A DNA stretch of 64,000 nucleotides from the NCBI GenBank assembly GCA_022508805.1, contig JAFLUM010000001.1, forward strand, positions 1-64,000, read 5' to 3'. The position numbers were made by a program, and so were the translations under genes. The DNA is from Oscillospiraceae bacterium. Its GTDB lineage: Bacteria > Bacillota > Clostridia > Oscillospirales > Acutalibacteraceae. The notes under the pieces were generated by a model. It was not told the origin of the DNA, did not search any database, and was given only the letters and a program-made list of their open reading frames with translations. Each line of letters starts with the position of its first letter. Position 1 is the first letter of the stretch. Shown piece by piece: positions 8,695 to 16,786 of the stretch.

Positions 8695-9605
8695 CAGTTC
8701 AGTCCTTTTTCGAGATTTTCAAGATTTTGACGCATAAGCGAAAGATATGTGGCTCCGTTTTCAAAATCCTCACGCGTTACGTTGTGACAGGAGTGCAAAA
8801 GCAACGCCTCCGCTCCGGTGTCAGCGGCAATCGTGTCTGCAACGGCGGTGTTTGAGAGCTCCCCGTAGTAAATTACGGAAATATTATCCTCATTTATCTT
8901 GTCGATTATCTGTGCCACACGTCTCGGTGACGGTTCGCTCTCACCTCCGCAGGAATCGTAAGCGGCAGTGTAGCGAAGTCCGTATTCCGTTGCAAAATAT
9001 AGAAGTGCAAACTCTCCGCCGCAGACGATTTCACGCCGCTTGGCAGAATTGATAACTGTGCGGATATCGCTGTCAAGCTCTTTTAGTTTTTCTATATAGC
9101 TTTCGGCGTTTTGACGGTACACAGCTTCGTGCTCAGGGTAAAGCTCACAGAGAGCAGAGCATATATTTTCAATCATTTTTATGGCATTGACGGGTGAAGT
9201 CCATATGTGCGGGTCCGTGTTATGATGGTGAGTGTGCTCATCATCGTGATCGTCAAGATCAATCAGCTCAATGCCGTCAGACACGTCGATCACTGCAAAA
9301 TCTCCGTCATTACCCTTTAAAAGTGACGGCACCCACGGTTCGCTCTCATCGCCTGTGTATAAAACGGCATCACATTCGCGGAGCTTTACCATATCACGGG
9401 CTGACGGGTCAAAGGAGTGAGTCTCCGTCCCCGGAGATATGAGCAAAGTTACATCAGCTGTATCGCCTACTATTGCCCGCGCAAAATCGTATTGGGGGAA
9501 CAGGGTGGCGATTATCTGCGGTCTGTCACTCTTTTGCTCAGCCGTACAGGCGCACAGCGATAAAAGCATAACGGCTATAAGCAGTACTGCGGTAAATCGT
9601 TTCAT
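8694..9605 (-). CDS. znuA: Zinc ABC transporter, substrate-binding lipoprotein
   Basis: This surface-anchored metal-binding protein belongs to the ZnuA/TroA cluster 9 family. A basic N-terminus, hydrophobic core and lipobox-like cysteines (LLSLCAC, C18/C20) form a lipoprotein signal. A charged His/Asp-rich loop (DDHDDEHTHHHNTDPH, about residues 122-137) precedes the family sequence DPHIWTSP, a hallmark of zinc rather than manganese binders. I start at ATG 9605, which overlaps the zur stop as ATGA and places the signal peptide at the N-terminus; a longer frame to 9635 would bury it. The mature length of about 285 residues is normal. Confidence 0.93.
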   Translation of the reverse strand: MKRFTAVLLIAVMLLSLCACTAEQKSDRPQIIATLFPQYDFARAIVGDTADVTLLISPGTETHSFDPSARDMVKLRECDAVLYTGDESEPWVPSLLKGNDGDFAVIDVSDGIELIDLDDHDDEHTHHHNTDPHIWTSPVNAIKMIENICSALCELYPEHEAVYRQNAESYIEKLKELDSDIRTVINSAKRREIVCGGEFALLYFATEYGLRYTAAYDSCGGESEPSPRRVAQIIDKINEDNISVIYYGELSNTAVADTIAADTGAEALLLHSCHNVTREDFENGATYLSLMRQNLENLEKGLN

Positions 9606-10009
9606 ATTTCTGTCCGTTCCTGACAGTCGCGGCAAAGTCCGTAAAGCACGGTTTGTGAGCTGTCAACAATAAATCGGTGTTCATTTAAAATGTGGGAAGA
9701 AAGCTTGTCGAGGAAATCACATTCCGTATGAATAAGCTTTCCGCAACCCGAGCATTTAAGGTGATAATGGTTGTGGCAGACATCGGGATTGCAGAACTGA
9801 TAACATGAGGCATTATTATCCCCCGCTGAGAATTTACGCGCACGACCGTCATCTACCAATTTATCAAGCTGGCGGTAAACCGTCGTCCTGCCAATGTGTC
9901 CGCCGCACCCTACAAGCGCAAAATACACCTCTTCGGCGCTGTAATGCCTGTCGGCGTTCTCTTTAAGAAAGTCCAAGACAAGCCGACTCTGTTTAGTTTC
10001 ATATCCCAT
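9602..10009 (-). CDS. zur: Fur-family regulator, probably Zur
   Basis: The 135-residue protein has the Fur fold: an N-terminal winged helix (YSAEEVYFALVGCGGHIGRTTVYRQLDKL) and a metal-binding dimer domain with the structural zinc cysteine pairs CSGC and CRDC and His-rich CHNHYHLKC. It is the first gene of the zinc transporter operon and overlaps znuA by 4 bp, which is the main reason for calling it Zur. ATG 10009 is chosen; a GTG at 10021 is the alternative. A 9-5-9 palindrome overlaps its promoter, so autorepression is expected. PerR or Fur identity is less likely from context. Confidence 0.88.
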   Translation of the reverse strand: MGYETKQSRLVLDFLKENADRHYSAEEVYFALVGCGGHIGRTTVYRQLDKLVDDGRARKFSAGDNNASCYQFCNPDVCHNHYHLKCSGCGKLIHTECDFLDKLSSHILNEHRFIVDSSQTVLYGLCRDCQERTEI

Positions 10010-10026
10010 AAAGCCCACCACATTTG

Positions 10027-10049
10027 AATTTGAAATCCATTTTCAAATT
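10027..10049. promoter_or_regulatory. Candidate Zur operator (perfect 9-5-9 palindrome)
   Basis: AATTTGAAA (10027-10035) and TTTCAAATT (10041-10049) are perfect inverted copies around a 5-bp centre. The site overlaps the downstream end of the -10 box and the expected transcription start of the zur-znu operon, the usual place for a repressor site. Assignment to Zur is inferred from position. Confidence 0.65.
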
Positions 10050-10075
10050 ATACAGTAAAGTATTCTTAATGTCAA
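10047..10075 (-). promoter_or_regulatory. Consensus promoter of the zur-znuACB operon
   Basis: On the minus strand TTGACA (10070-10075) and TATAAT (10047-10052) are both perfect consensus hexamers with an exact 17-bp spacer. Such a strong promoter normally needs tight repression, which fits the overlapping palindrome. Confidence 0.9.
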
Positions 10076-10097
10076 TATCGCGGATAAACCGATTATA

Positions 10098-10157
10098 AAG
10101 AAAAACGCTCCCTCAAAGAGGAAGCGTAGGTTACTGCGATATCTCAGTCGCTGTTGT
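10098..10157 (-). ncRNA. Candidate small RNA between ferredoxin and zur
   Basis: A promoter-like pair on the minus strand (TTGGAT 10186-10191, 16-bp spacer, TAAAAT 10164-10169) would start an RNA near 10157. That RNA ends at an intrinsic terminator: a stem of ACGCT/AGCGT plus CCTC/GAGG (10105-10127, one internal mismatch) followed by a T-rich run on the minus strand. No ribosome-binding site or reading frame is seen inside. The ferredoxin already has its own terminator at 10190-10232, so this second terminator needs another transcript to explain it. A simple tandem terminator is the alternative. Confidence 0.35.
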
Positions 10158-10189
10158 GCAGTTATTTTACTTTGCCATATCTAATATCC

Positions 10190-10232
10190 AAAAAACACCG
10201 CCGATACAAATACAGTATCAGCGGTGTTTTCT
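10190..10232 (-). terminator. Intrinsic terminator after the ferredoxin gene
   Basis: A 14-bp stem (10194-10207 with 10215-10228, one G-U on the minus strand) with a 7-base loop is followed by T-runs in both directions. It lies about 16 bases after the ferredoxin stop. Confidence 0.85.
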
Positions 10233-10247
10233 TTTAAATTAACCGAA

Positions 10248-10418
10248 TTATTCAGCCTCGGGTGCTGAAACAGGGCAAGTGTCTGCACAAGCGCCGCAAT
10301 CGATGCAAGTATCGGCATCGATCACATATTTGCCGTCGCCCTCAGAAATAGCCTCAACGGGGCAGCCCTCAGCGCATGCTCCGCAGGAAATGCAAGAATC
10401 GTTAATTACATATGCCAT
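10248..10418 (-). CDS. 2[4Fe-4S] clostridial-type ferredoxin, 56 residues
   Basis: This small electron carrier serves anaerobic redox reactions such as pyruvate:ferredoxin oxidoreductase and hydrogenases. Reading the minus strand from ATG 10418 gives MAYVINDSCISCGACAEGCP, then a second cluster motif CIDCGACADTCPV. Both have the CxxCxxCxxxCP pattern, eight cysteines in all, for two [4Fe-4S] clusters. GGGAGG sits 10 bases upstream. The gene is monocistronic with a promoter (10453-10480) and a strong terminator. It is very acidic and short, exactly the clostridial ferredoxin size. Confidence 0.96.
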   Translation of the reverse strand: MAYVINDSCISCGACAEGCPVEAISEGDGKYVIDADTCIDCGACADTCPVSAPEAE

Positions 10419-10452
10419 GGTTTATGTACCTCCCTTTAATAATATCAACTAC

Positions 10453-10480
10453 ATTGTAACACAATAAAACGAAAAATCAA
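10453..10480 (-). promoter_or_regulatory. Ferredoxin promoter
   Basis: On the minus strand TTGATT (10475-10480) and TACAAT (10453-10458) are separated by 16 bp, about 35 bp upstream of the ferredoxin start codon. Confidence 0.6.
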
Positions 10481-10585
10481 GTACTAAGTAAATAAAGATT
10501 GAATTGATAAGAGTAATTTGCAAAAGATTTTTTGTCGGAAAAGATTTGCAAAGTACCGCAGTCAGATTTAATCATTGTTTACTTG

Positions 10586-11449
10586 TTATTCTATTCCCTT
10601 AAGAGCTTCAAGCTCTTCTTTTTCAATGCGAATTTTCGCATCCTTCAGGAGTTTAACACTGTGCCTGTGATATGTCTGCGGAGCGGCATCGGGACGTCGG
10701 TCGAGAGTTACCTTTAAAATACCCGTTATCAGATTGTTTTCAATTACCGTTCCCTTGCCGTCGGGAGTGTCAACGATTGCGCCCACCTTAGGAGTGACAC
10801 GCAAAAGGTGCTCATAGGTATCCTGCTCATATTTTAAGCAGCACATAAGTCTGCCGCAGGTTCCGCTGATTTTTGAAGGATTAAGAGAAAGCCCCTGCTC
10901 CTTTGCCATTTTAATGGACACAGGCTGAAAATCGTTCAAAAATGTATTGCAGCAAAAAGGTCTGCCGCAAATACCGAATCCGCCTATCATTCCCGATTCG
11001 TCACGCACGCCGATTTGTCTCAGCTCTATACGCGTTCTGAACACAAATGCAAGATCCTTTACGAGCTCGCGAAAATCCACCCTGCCATCGGCGGTAAAAT
11101 AGAACAGTATTTTACTGCGGTCAAAGGTGTATTCCACATCCACAAGGTTCATTTCAAGACCGTGTTCGGCAATTTTTCCCTCACAAATCTTAAAAGCCTC
11201 TTTTTCCTTTTGCTTATTTTCCTTAAGCTGAGCAATATCCGCCTCTGTGGCGGCTCTGAGGATTTTTTTAAGAGGCTTTGTGATGCTGTCCTCCGAAACC
11301 TTGCGATTTTCACGCGCAACACAGCCGCACTCCATGCCCCGTGCTGTTTCAACAACAGCATAGTCGCCTTTTTTTAAGGTGATCCCATCAGCATCAAAAT
11401 CATATATTTTTCCGCCGTCTTTAAACTTTATTCCGACTGTTTCTACCAT
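10586..11449 (-). CDS. ricT: RicT/YaaT, PSP1-domain regulator of sporulation and RNA processing
   Basis: RicT belongs to the RicA-RicF-RicT complex that promotes RNA processing with RNase Y and supports sporulation in B. subtilis. The 287-residue protein begins VETVGIKFKDGGKIYDFD and contains the PSP1 core with the conserved cysteines GICGRPFCC and GTCGRLMCCLKYEQDTY, which ligate iron-sulfur clusters in characterised relatives. ATG 11449 is chosen because AGGAGT lies 7 bases upstream; a longer in-frame start at 11488 lies inside holB. It directly follows holB, the same order as in Bacillus and Clostridium chromosomes. Confidence 0.93.
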   Translation of the reverse strand: MVETVGIKFKDGGKIYDFDADGITLKKGDYAVVETARGMECGCVARENRKVSEDSITKPLKKILRAATEADIAQLKENKQKEKEAFKICEGKIAEHGLEMNLVDVEYTFDRSKILFYFTADGRVDFRELVKDLAFVFRTRIELRQIGVRDESGMIGGFGICGRPFCCNTFLNDFQPVSIKMAKEQGLSLNPSKISGTCGRLMCCLKYEQDTYEHLLRVTPKVGAIVDTPDGKGTVIENNLITGILKVTLDRRPDAAPQTYHRHSVKLLKDAKIRIEKEELEALKGIE

Positions 11450-11459
11450 AAGTTTACTC

Positions 11460-12329
11460 CTATCTACCGATGGCACGTTTAAATTCATAACACATTCTTA
11501 TTGTGAGTAGGTTGTTATTACAGTTTCTGTCAACAGAATTTATAAGTTCATCACATACGCTTATAAGCTGTAAAAGAGATTTAGATGTAAGCGAACCGCA
11601 AAGCAGCCATACCTCGTCGTGGAAACGGAAGCTGCGCGAAAATCCGCTCTTTTTAACAAGCGCATCACGGAAAACCTCCGACAGCAGTACAAGAACATCC
11701 CGCGCAAAGCGTGAATCCTTTTGAAATACCGCCGTTTGCTCCATAAGGCGAAGCTCGTCTATTGAGAGAAGTGCTTCTATAAAGCCTTTTACACATTTCT
11801 CCGTATTTTCGTCGATTTCTCCTTCCTCACAAATCAGCGAATAAACACTGACGCGGGAAAGAACCGTTTCAAGCATGGCACTTTTTGTTTGTGTCACGAT
11901 TATAAAAAACACATTTTTAGGCGGCTCTTCAAGAATCTTCAAAAGGGCGTTCTGAGCCTGCTCGTTCATATTCTGTCCGTTTTTGAGAATATATACCTTG
12001 CAGTCGCTCTCATTGGGAAGAACAAACGCATCCGAGCGTATTTCCCTGACGGCGTCTACCGAGAAGCTCTTACTTTTACCTCTGATTCCGTCCGTCTCAA
12101 AAATGTCGGGATGCCCGTTTTTTTGTGATTTTTGGCAGCTGGCGCATTCACCGCAGGGCTTATCCGCTCCGCTGCACACAAGGCAGGAAGCGATATAACG
12201 GGCAAGCTCTAAGCCTGCCTGCTCATTTGCACACTCCACCAAGATACCGTGCGGAAGTGTGCCCTTATTTGCTGCCGCTTGTATACTTTCATAAGCAGTA
12301 TTAATTTTTTTTACAGTTTCGTCTTTCAT
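11460..12329 (-). CDS. holB: DNA polymerase III delta' subunit
   Basis: This is a clamp-loader subunit that helps load the beta clamp at replication forks. The 289-residue protein has the AAA+ delta' features: a zinc-binding cysteine cluster (CSGADKPCGECASC, about residues 52-65), VDAVREIRSD, and the sensor region ILKNGQNMNEQAQNALLKIL followed by EEPPKNVFFIIVT. Walker A is degenerate, as expected for delta'. The SRC motif reads SRV, a small deviation. ricT follows 10 bp downstream, a conserved pairing. Confidence 0.92.
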   Translation of the reverse strand: MKDETVKKINTAYESIQAAANKGTLPHGILVECANEQAGLELARYIASCLVCSGADKPCGECASCQKSQKNGHPDIFETDGIRGKSKSFSVDAVREIRSDAFVLPNESDCKVYILKNGQNMNEQAQNALLKILEEPPKNVFFIIVTQTKSAMLETVLSRVSVYSLICEEGEIDENTEKCVKGFIEALLSIDELRLMEQTAVFQKDSRFARDVLVLLSEVFRDALVKKSGFSRSFRFHDEVWLLCGSLTSKSLLQLISVCDELINSVDRNCNNNLLTIRMCYEFKRAIGR

Positions 12330-12346
12330 TTTATACTGCTCCGATT

Positions 12347-13285
12347 TTATTTAATTACATTGGCGAGTGCTATCATAACGGGCATTGTAACCACTGACAG
12401 CACACTTATAAATGCCGTGACCTTTGAGGCGAGAGCCGTGTCCCGTCCGTACTTTGCCGAAAACATAACTGTATTGTTTGCGGTCGGTGCAGAGGCGCTG
12501 AGCACGCACGCCGTAAGCAAAGTGCCGCTAAAGCCTATGAGTCTGAGTCCGCAGAGTGTTAAGAGCGGGAGCAAAATGATTTTCACCGTTGCCGCTAAAA
12601 AAACACGCTTATCCGAAAGCAGCGTTTTCCAGTCGGCAGACGCCAAATATGTGCCGAACATCACCATTGCAAGAGGCGTGTTAAGATCCGCAAGATATGA
12701 GATAGGCGCATACAGTACATTCGGGACGGTAAGTCCTGAAATAAACAGAGGCAGTCCTATCAATACGCCTAAGCTACCCGGATTGAGTATCAGCCCTTTT
12801 ATGCCTAATTTATCTTTTTCACGGCGCATTATTTTGACGCCGTGAGTAAATGAAAAAATATTGAACGGCACGACGATCATCGAGCAGTAAAACACTCCCT
12901 CGGCGCCTAAGACAGCTTGCGCCAGCGGCAGCGCCATATATCCCACGTTGCCGTAACAGCTTGCATATTTGAATATTGCCGCGGTACTTTTTTCTCCCTT
13001 ATTAAATAATAACAGCGAGAGAATTATTGCAACAATGTGAAAAAGTGTTCCGCCCAAAAGAGCCAGCAGAAGTCCGTGCAGTGCGCCGTCCGTATACTCT
13101 ATTGACAAAAATGAGCGCACGATAACCGCAGGTGTGGCTATGTAAAACAGCAGGTCCGTAGTGAGCTTTGACGCCTTTTCGGTATATATGCCCGTTTTAT
13201 GACAGACAAAACCGACCGCCGCTATAATAAAAAGTATTAAAACCTGCGTAAATGCCGTAAGAACGTTACTTAAAAAAGCCATCAT
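12347..13285 (-). CDS. AEC-family (auxin efflux carrier) permease
   Basis: AEC proteins are secondary transporters, often for malate or other organic acids in bacteria. The 312-residue protein has about ten hydrophobic segments in two repeats of five. It shows the typical start VLILFIIAAVGFVCHKTGIYT and the loop LTTDLLFYIATPAVIVRSF, plus a C-terminal SASAPTANNTVMFSAKYG, all AEC hallmarks. No good ribosome-binding site precedes the ATG at 13285; a second ATG follows immediately. It lies 13 bp after the unknown membrane protein, and citrate synthase lies further upstream, so an organic-acid substrate is plausible but unproven. Confidence 0.88.
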   Translation of the reverse strand: MMAFLSNVLTAFTQVLILFIIAAVGFVCHKTGIYTEKASKLTTDLLFYIATPAVIVRSFLSIEYTDGALHGLLLALLGGTLFHIVAIILSLLLFNKGEKSTAAIFKYASCYGNVGYMALPLAQAVLGAEGVFYCSMIVVPFNIFSFTHGVKIMRREKDKLGIKGLILNPGSLGVLIGLPLFISGLTVPNVLYAPISYLADLNTPLAMVMFGTYLASADWKTLLSDKRVFLAATVKIILLPLLTLCGLRLIGFSGTLLTACVLSASAPTANNTVMFSAKYGRDTALASKVTAFISVLSVVTMPVMIALANVIK

Positions 13286-13298
13286 TTATTACAGTCTT

Positions 13299-14222
13299 TT
13301 ATTCGGAAATGTTATCCGAAGCTTCCTTCTCGGACTGTTTGCCGATTTCGTTCAATTCTGAGCTGTCGTTAACACGCATAAAACGAATAGCGTGTAAAAT
13401 ATATGCCAAGGCAAAAAGCGCAAAGGCAAAATCACAAAACGCAAAGGGATACTCATTCGGGAGTTTGTCCATATGTCCCGTAAGCAGCATAATAAGGCGT
13501 GGAATATTCGCCGTAAGGCTTAAAAGCACACCCACAAATCCCGATGCAAACAGGCTGCGCATCGCCCTGTCGTTGGAAAGCCCTGACGATATTCTTGCGA
13601 ATGACAAAAAGAATATCATCATAAACACAAGAGCAAATATTTCAAGCATTAGATCAGATACGTTTATATATGCAATTTTTCTGACAAATCTCATAACTAT
13701 GCGGCTCATACTCCAGAAAAGCGGCGTAAGGGCTAAAAATTTATACCGCAAATAGACTATTCTGCCGTTAAGATATGATATTCCGACCACCATTATATAT
13801 ATAGCCGAAAGCGTTCCGAACACAAGCTCAAGAACCGTGGGGACAGTCGCCATAGACGCGGTAATTTGGGAATTCGCCGCTGATGCGCCAAAGGATGCAA
13901 TAAGAGTGATAACGTCTAATATTAACCCCAGCGCAAATAAAAACGAGCAGATAGCCAATAAAATACTTTTTTTGTAAGGAGCCTTTGACGCCGGAATATC
14001 CTTTGCCAGCGTTACAAGCACATATATTACGACCGCGGCTACCAAAAATACGGCATGCATAAAATATACCGACCCGTCGGTCGCTTTATAAAATCCCGTA
14101 TCCGACTCAATAATATTGAGAAGCTGATACATTCTGACAGGTGCTGCCACCGCTAAAAATCCCAAAACAACGTAAAAGATATATAAAGGATTAATTTTTT
14201 TATACTTACCTCTGATTTTCAT
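13299..14222 (-). CDS. Uncharacterised multi-spanning membrane protein
   Basis: I do not recognise a named family. The 307-residue protein has about eight predicted membrane segments (for example around residues 13-33, 53-70, 85-110, 130-150, 165-180, 195-212, 225-245, 263-280). The loops are basic and the charged C-terminal tail (about 290-307) is cytoplasmic. Its ATG has GAGGTG 8 bases upstream. It sits 21 bp after citrate synthase and 13 bp before the AEC permease, so it is probably in the same transcript. No enzyme motif or ligand site is visible. Confidence 0.7.
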   Translation of the reverse strand: MKIRGKYKKINPLYIFYVVLGFLAVAAPVRMYQLLNIIESDTGFYKATDGSVYFMHAVFLVAAVVIYVLVTLAKDIPASKAPYKKSILLAICSFLFALGLILDVITLIASFGASAANSQITASMATVPTVLELVFGTLSAIYIMVVGISYLNGRIVYLRYKFLALTPLFWSMSRIVMRFVRKIAYINVSDLMLEIFALVFMMIFFLSFARISSGLSNDRAMRSLFASGFVGVLLSLTANIPRLIMLLTGHMDKLPNEYPFAFCDFAFALFALAYILHAIRFMRVNDSSELNEIGKQSEKEASDNISE

Positions 14223-14243
14223 ATTCCGTCACCTCACGCCGAT

Positions 14244-15659
14244 TTATCTTTCCTCAATGGGTATGTATTCTTTCTGTATACCGTCGTTACGCGGAATACG
14301 CTCCGACATCGGAACATATTTTCTCGGGATAGTGACGTTTTTGTAAGCGGGACGTACTATCTTGCCGTTTGAGGTTATTTCCTCTATTCGGTGTGCCGCC
14401 CAGCCTGCAGTTCTCGCCGCCATAAACAGAGGCGTGAAAAGATCCTGTGGAATACCGAGCAAATCGTAAATCAGTCCTGAATACAGGTCAACATTTGCAC
14501 AGATTTTCTTTTTCTCTCCGCGAATTTTTGCAAAAAGTTCCGGCGTAAGATGCTCAATATGATTTAACAGCATAAAGTCAGCCTCTTTTTCGGTGCCCTT
14601 TGAAAATTTTTCGGCATAACGGCGAAGTATAAGGGCGCGGGGGTCTGAGAGCGTATACACCGCGTGACCCATACCGTAAATAAGTCCCGAGCCGTCGCCT
14701 GCCTTTTTATTCATAATTTTCGCAAGATAATCGGCGACCTGACCTTCGTCTGTAATGTCGCTGATATTCTCTTTAATATCCTGCACCATTTTATGGACCT
14801 TGATATTGGCGCCGCCGTGACGGGGACCTTTAAGTGCACCTATGCCCGCGGCGATGGCAGAATACGTATCCGTACCGCTGGAGGTTATGCAACGGGTCGC
14901 AAAGGTAGAGTTGTTACCGCCGCCGTGCTCCGCGTGTATTATCATACAAATGTCTAAAAGCTTTGCCTCTTCGTCGGTAAATTTTTTATCGTTTCTGATA
15001 GCACGCAGAATGGATTCCGCTGTCCCTAACTCTAACTTGTTCTGGTGGAAGAACATACTTTTTTTATCATAAACGCGGCTTTTAACCTGATAAGCGCATG
15101 TCATTATGACAGGTATCTGCGCTATGAGCTGAACGGACTGCCTCAAAACATTTTCGGGAGACGTGTCATCGGGATTGGGATCGTAGGAATAAAGCGCAAG
15201 CACACAGCGGGCAACCTTATTCATAATATCAGGTGAGGGCACCTTCATTATCATATCCTCAATAAACTCGTCGGGAAGCTCTCTGCACTCCGCAAGAACT
15301 CTGCGGAAAGAATCCAGCTGTGCTCCAGTGGGAAGTGCACCGAACAGCAAAAGCCAAACGACCTCTTCAAAGCCGAAGCGGTTTTCTTTTTCGCAGTTTT
15401 CAACTATGTCCGACATATTTATTCCGCGGTAAACAAGACGTCCGTTTTTGGGAACGCGCTCACCGTCATCAACGTAATAGCCCTCGACCGAGCATATGCG
15501 TGTAAGTCCCGCCAGCACACCCGTGCCATCGGAATTTCGGAGACCTCTTTTAACATCAAACCGTCCGTAATAATCAGGATTTATATAGTTATTTTTACGA
15601 AGCTCTTCACATAAACTTGAAAGAGCTGCGTTAGAGATATTAGAAATATATTCTGACAC
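14244..15659 (-). CDS. gltA: Citrate synthase
   Basis: This enzyme condenses acetyl-CoA and oxaloacetate to citrate, supplying 2-oxoglutarate for glutamate in organisms with a partial TCA cycle. The 471-residue protein has the catalytic regions IHAEHGGGNNSTFATR (His), KGPRHGGAN (His) and SGLIYGMGHAVYTLSDPR, with CoA-site ANVDLYSGLIYDLLGIP near the end. It is longer at both ends than E. coli GltA, as in clostridial forms with an N-terminal helix. I start at GTG 15659 (VSEYIS): AGGAGG lies 8 bases upstream, while a longer ATG at 15698 would place the ribosome-binding site inside the gene. A consensus promoter lies at 15717-15745. Confidence 0.94.
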   Translation of the reverse strand: MSEYISNISNAALSSLCEELRKNNYINPDYYGRFDVKRGLRNSDGTGVLAGLTRICSVEGYYVDDGERVPKNGRLVYRGINMSDIVENCEKENRFGFEEVVWLLLFGALPTGAQLDSFRRVLAECRELPDEFIEDMIMKVPSPDIMNKVARCVLALYSYDPNPDDTSPENVLRQSVQLIAQIPVIMTCAYQVKSRVYDKKSMFFHQNKLELGTAESILRAIRNDKKFTDEEAKLLDICMIIHAEHGGGNNSTFATRCITSSGTDTYSAIAAGIGALKGPRHGGANIKVHKMVQDIKENISDITDEGQVADYLAKIMNKKAGDGSGLIYGMGHAVYTLSDPRALILRRYAEKFSKGTEKEADFMLLNHIEHLTPELFAKIRGEKKKICANVDLYSGLIYDLLGIPQDLFTPLFMAARTAGWAAHRIEEITSNGKIVRPAYKNVTIPRKYVPMSERIPRNDGIQKEYIPIEER

Positions 15660-15716
15660 CGTAAAGACCTCCTTTTCAAAAACATAACAGTAATCCAATT
15701 TATAAATACACAGTAT

Positions 15717-15745
15717 ATTCTATAACATTAAGATGTTAAAGTCAA
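15717..15745 (-). promoter_or_regulatory. Citrate synthase promoter
   Basis: On the minus strand TTGACT (15740-15745) and TAGAAT (15717-15722) have a 17-bp spacer, about 58 bp upstream of the GTG start. It lies in the divergent gap with spoIID. Confidence 0.7.
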
Positions 15746-15764
15746 CTGAAAGGATGGGATAAAA

Positions 15765-16736
15765 ATGAAAAGTTATACTCTGCTTTGCTTTTTTCTGTCA
15801 CTGGCGATGATCCTTTGCCCGCTGTGCTCGGTAGAGAGAGCAACCGACGTTATTTCGCAGGAGCTTTTCGGAGAAAGTGCGGATATTGAAGAAAGCGAAA
15901 CCGACGTAATGTCCACTGTAAAGATTATGTCTGCGGAAAGCAAAAATATTACCGAAATGAGTCTCAGAGAATATCTTATCGGTACTGTAGCGGCGGAAAT
16001 GAGCCTATCTTATCACGAAGAGGCGATAAAAGCTCAGGTCATAGCCTCTCACACGCTTTTAGAGCACTCAAGACTTAACAAAAGCGAAGAAATCGGAGAA
16101 GCTGACATCACTGACAACAGTCAAACGCATCAAGGCTACATCGACACGGACACCCAAAAGGAAAAATGGGGCGATAATTATTCAAAATACCGCGAAAAAA
16201 TAGAAAAATGCGTTGACGAGGTCATAAATTTAATTATTCAATATGACGGAGAGCCCATAACGGCGGCATTCCACGCCATAAGCAACGGCAAAACCGAGAA
16301 CGCCTCGGACGTATGGGGCGGTACGTACCCGTATCTTATATCGGTCGAGAGTGCAGGCGATAAACTGTCACCCGCCTACTCCTCTGAGCTCACAGTTTCT
16401 GTTGACGAATTCAAAAGTATTATGGAAAAACAGGATGCAACGCTCAGTGATGATCCTAATTCGTGGATAAGAGATACCGTGAAAACAGAAACGGGTATGG
16501 TAAAAGAGATAACGGTCGGCGATAAGACCTTTAAGGGCAGCGACATACGGTCGTTTTTCTCACTGAAAAGCAGCACATTTGACTGTAAATATGACAACGG
16601 CAGTTTCAGCTTTACCGTTAGCGGATACGGTCACGGCGTGGGTATGAGTCAGTACGGCGCGGATTTTATGGCGCGTCAGGGACTTACATACAAAGAAATT
16701 CTACAGCATTATTACCCCGGTACACAAATAGTATAA
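15765..16736 (+). CDS. spoIID: SpoIID stage II sporulation peptidoglycan lytic transglycosylase
   Basis: SpoIID cuts peptidoglycan during forespore engulfment, working with SpoIIM and SpoIIP at the mother-cell membrane. The 323-residue protein has an N-terminal hydrophobic signal-anchor (about 4-22) and the SpoIID/LytB domain. The catalytic glutamate is in LIGTVAAEMSLSYHEEAIKAQ (E78), and the C-terminal motif GYGHGVGMSQYGADFMARQG is the family signature. AAAGGA precedes the ATG. It is a single gene facing away from citrate synthase and ending at a strong terminator. Its presence is solid evidence for a sporulating organism. SigmaE control is expected from the family; I do not see a confident sigmaE box. 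Confidence 0.94.
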   Translation: MKSYTLLCFFLSLAMILCPLCSVERATDVISQELFGESADIEESETDVMSTVKIMSAESKNITEMSLREYLIGTVAAEMSLSYHEEAIKAQVIASHTLLEHSRLNKSEEIGEADITDNSQTHQGYIDTDTQKEKWGDNYSKYREKIEKCVDEVINLIIQYDGEPITAAFHAISNGKTENASDVWGGTYPYLISVESAGDKLSPAYSSELTVSVDEFKSIMEKQDATLSDDPNSWIRDTVKTETGMVKEITVGDKTFKGSDIRSFFSLKSSTFDCKYDNGSFSFTVSGYGHGVGMSQYGADFMARQGLTYKEILQHYYPGTQIV

Positions 16737-16745
16737 ATATGCAAA

Positions 16746-16779
16746 AAGCACCTTGACTTTTGCAAAAGTCAAGGTGCTT
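16746..16779. terminator. Bidirectional terminator between spoIID and the aminotransferase
   Basis: A 34-bp perfect palindrome, AAGCACCTTGACTTTTG and its inverse, fills the gap between two convergent genes, with T/A-rich flanks in both directions. It can fold as a very stable hairpin on either strand. Confidence 0.85.
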
Positions 16780-16786
16780 AATATGT

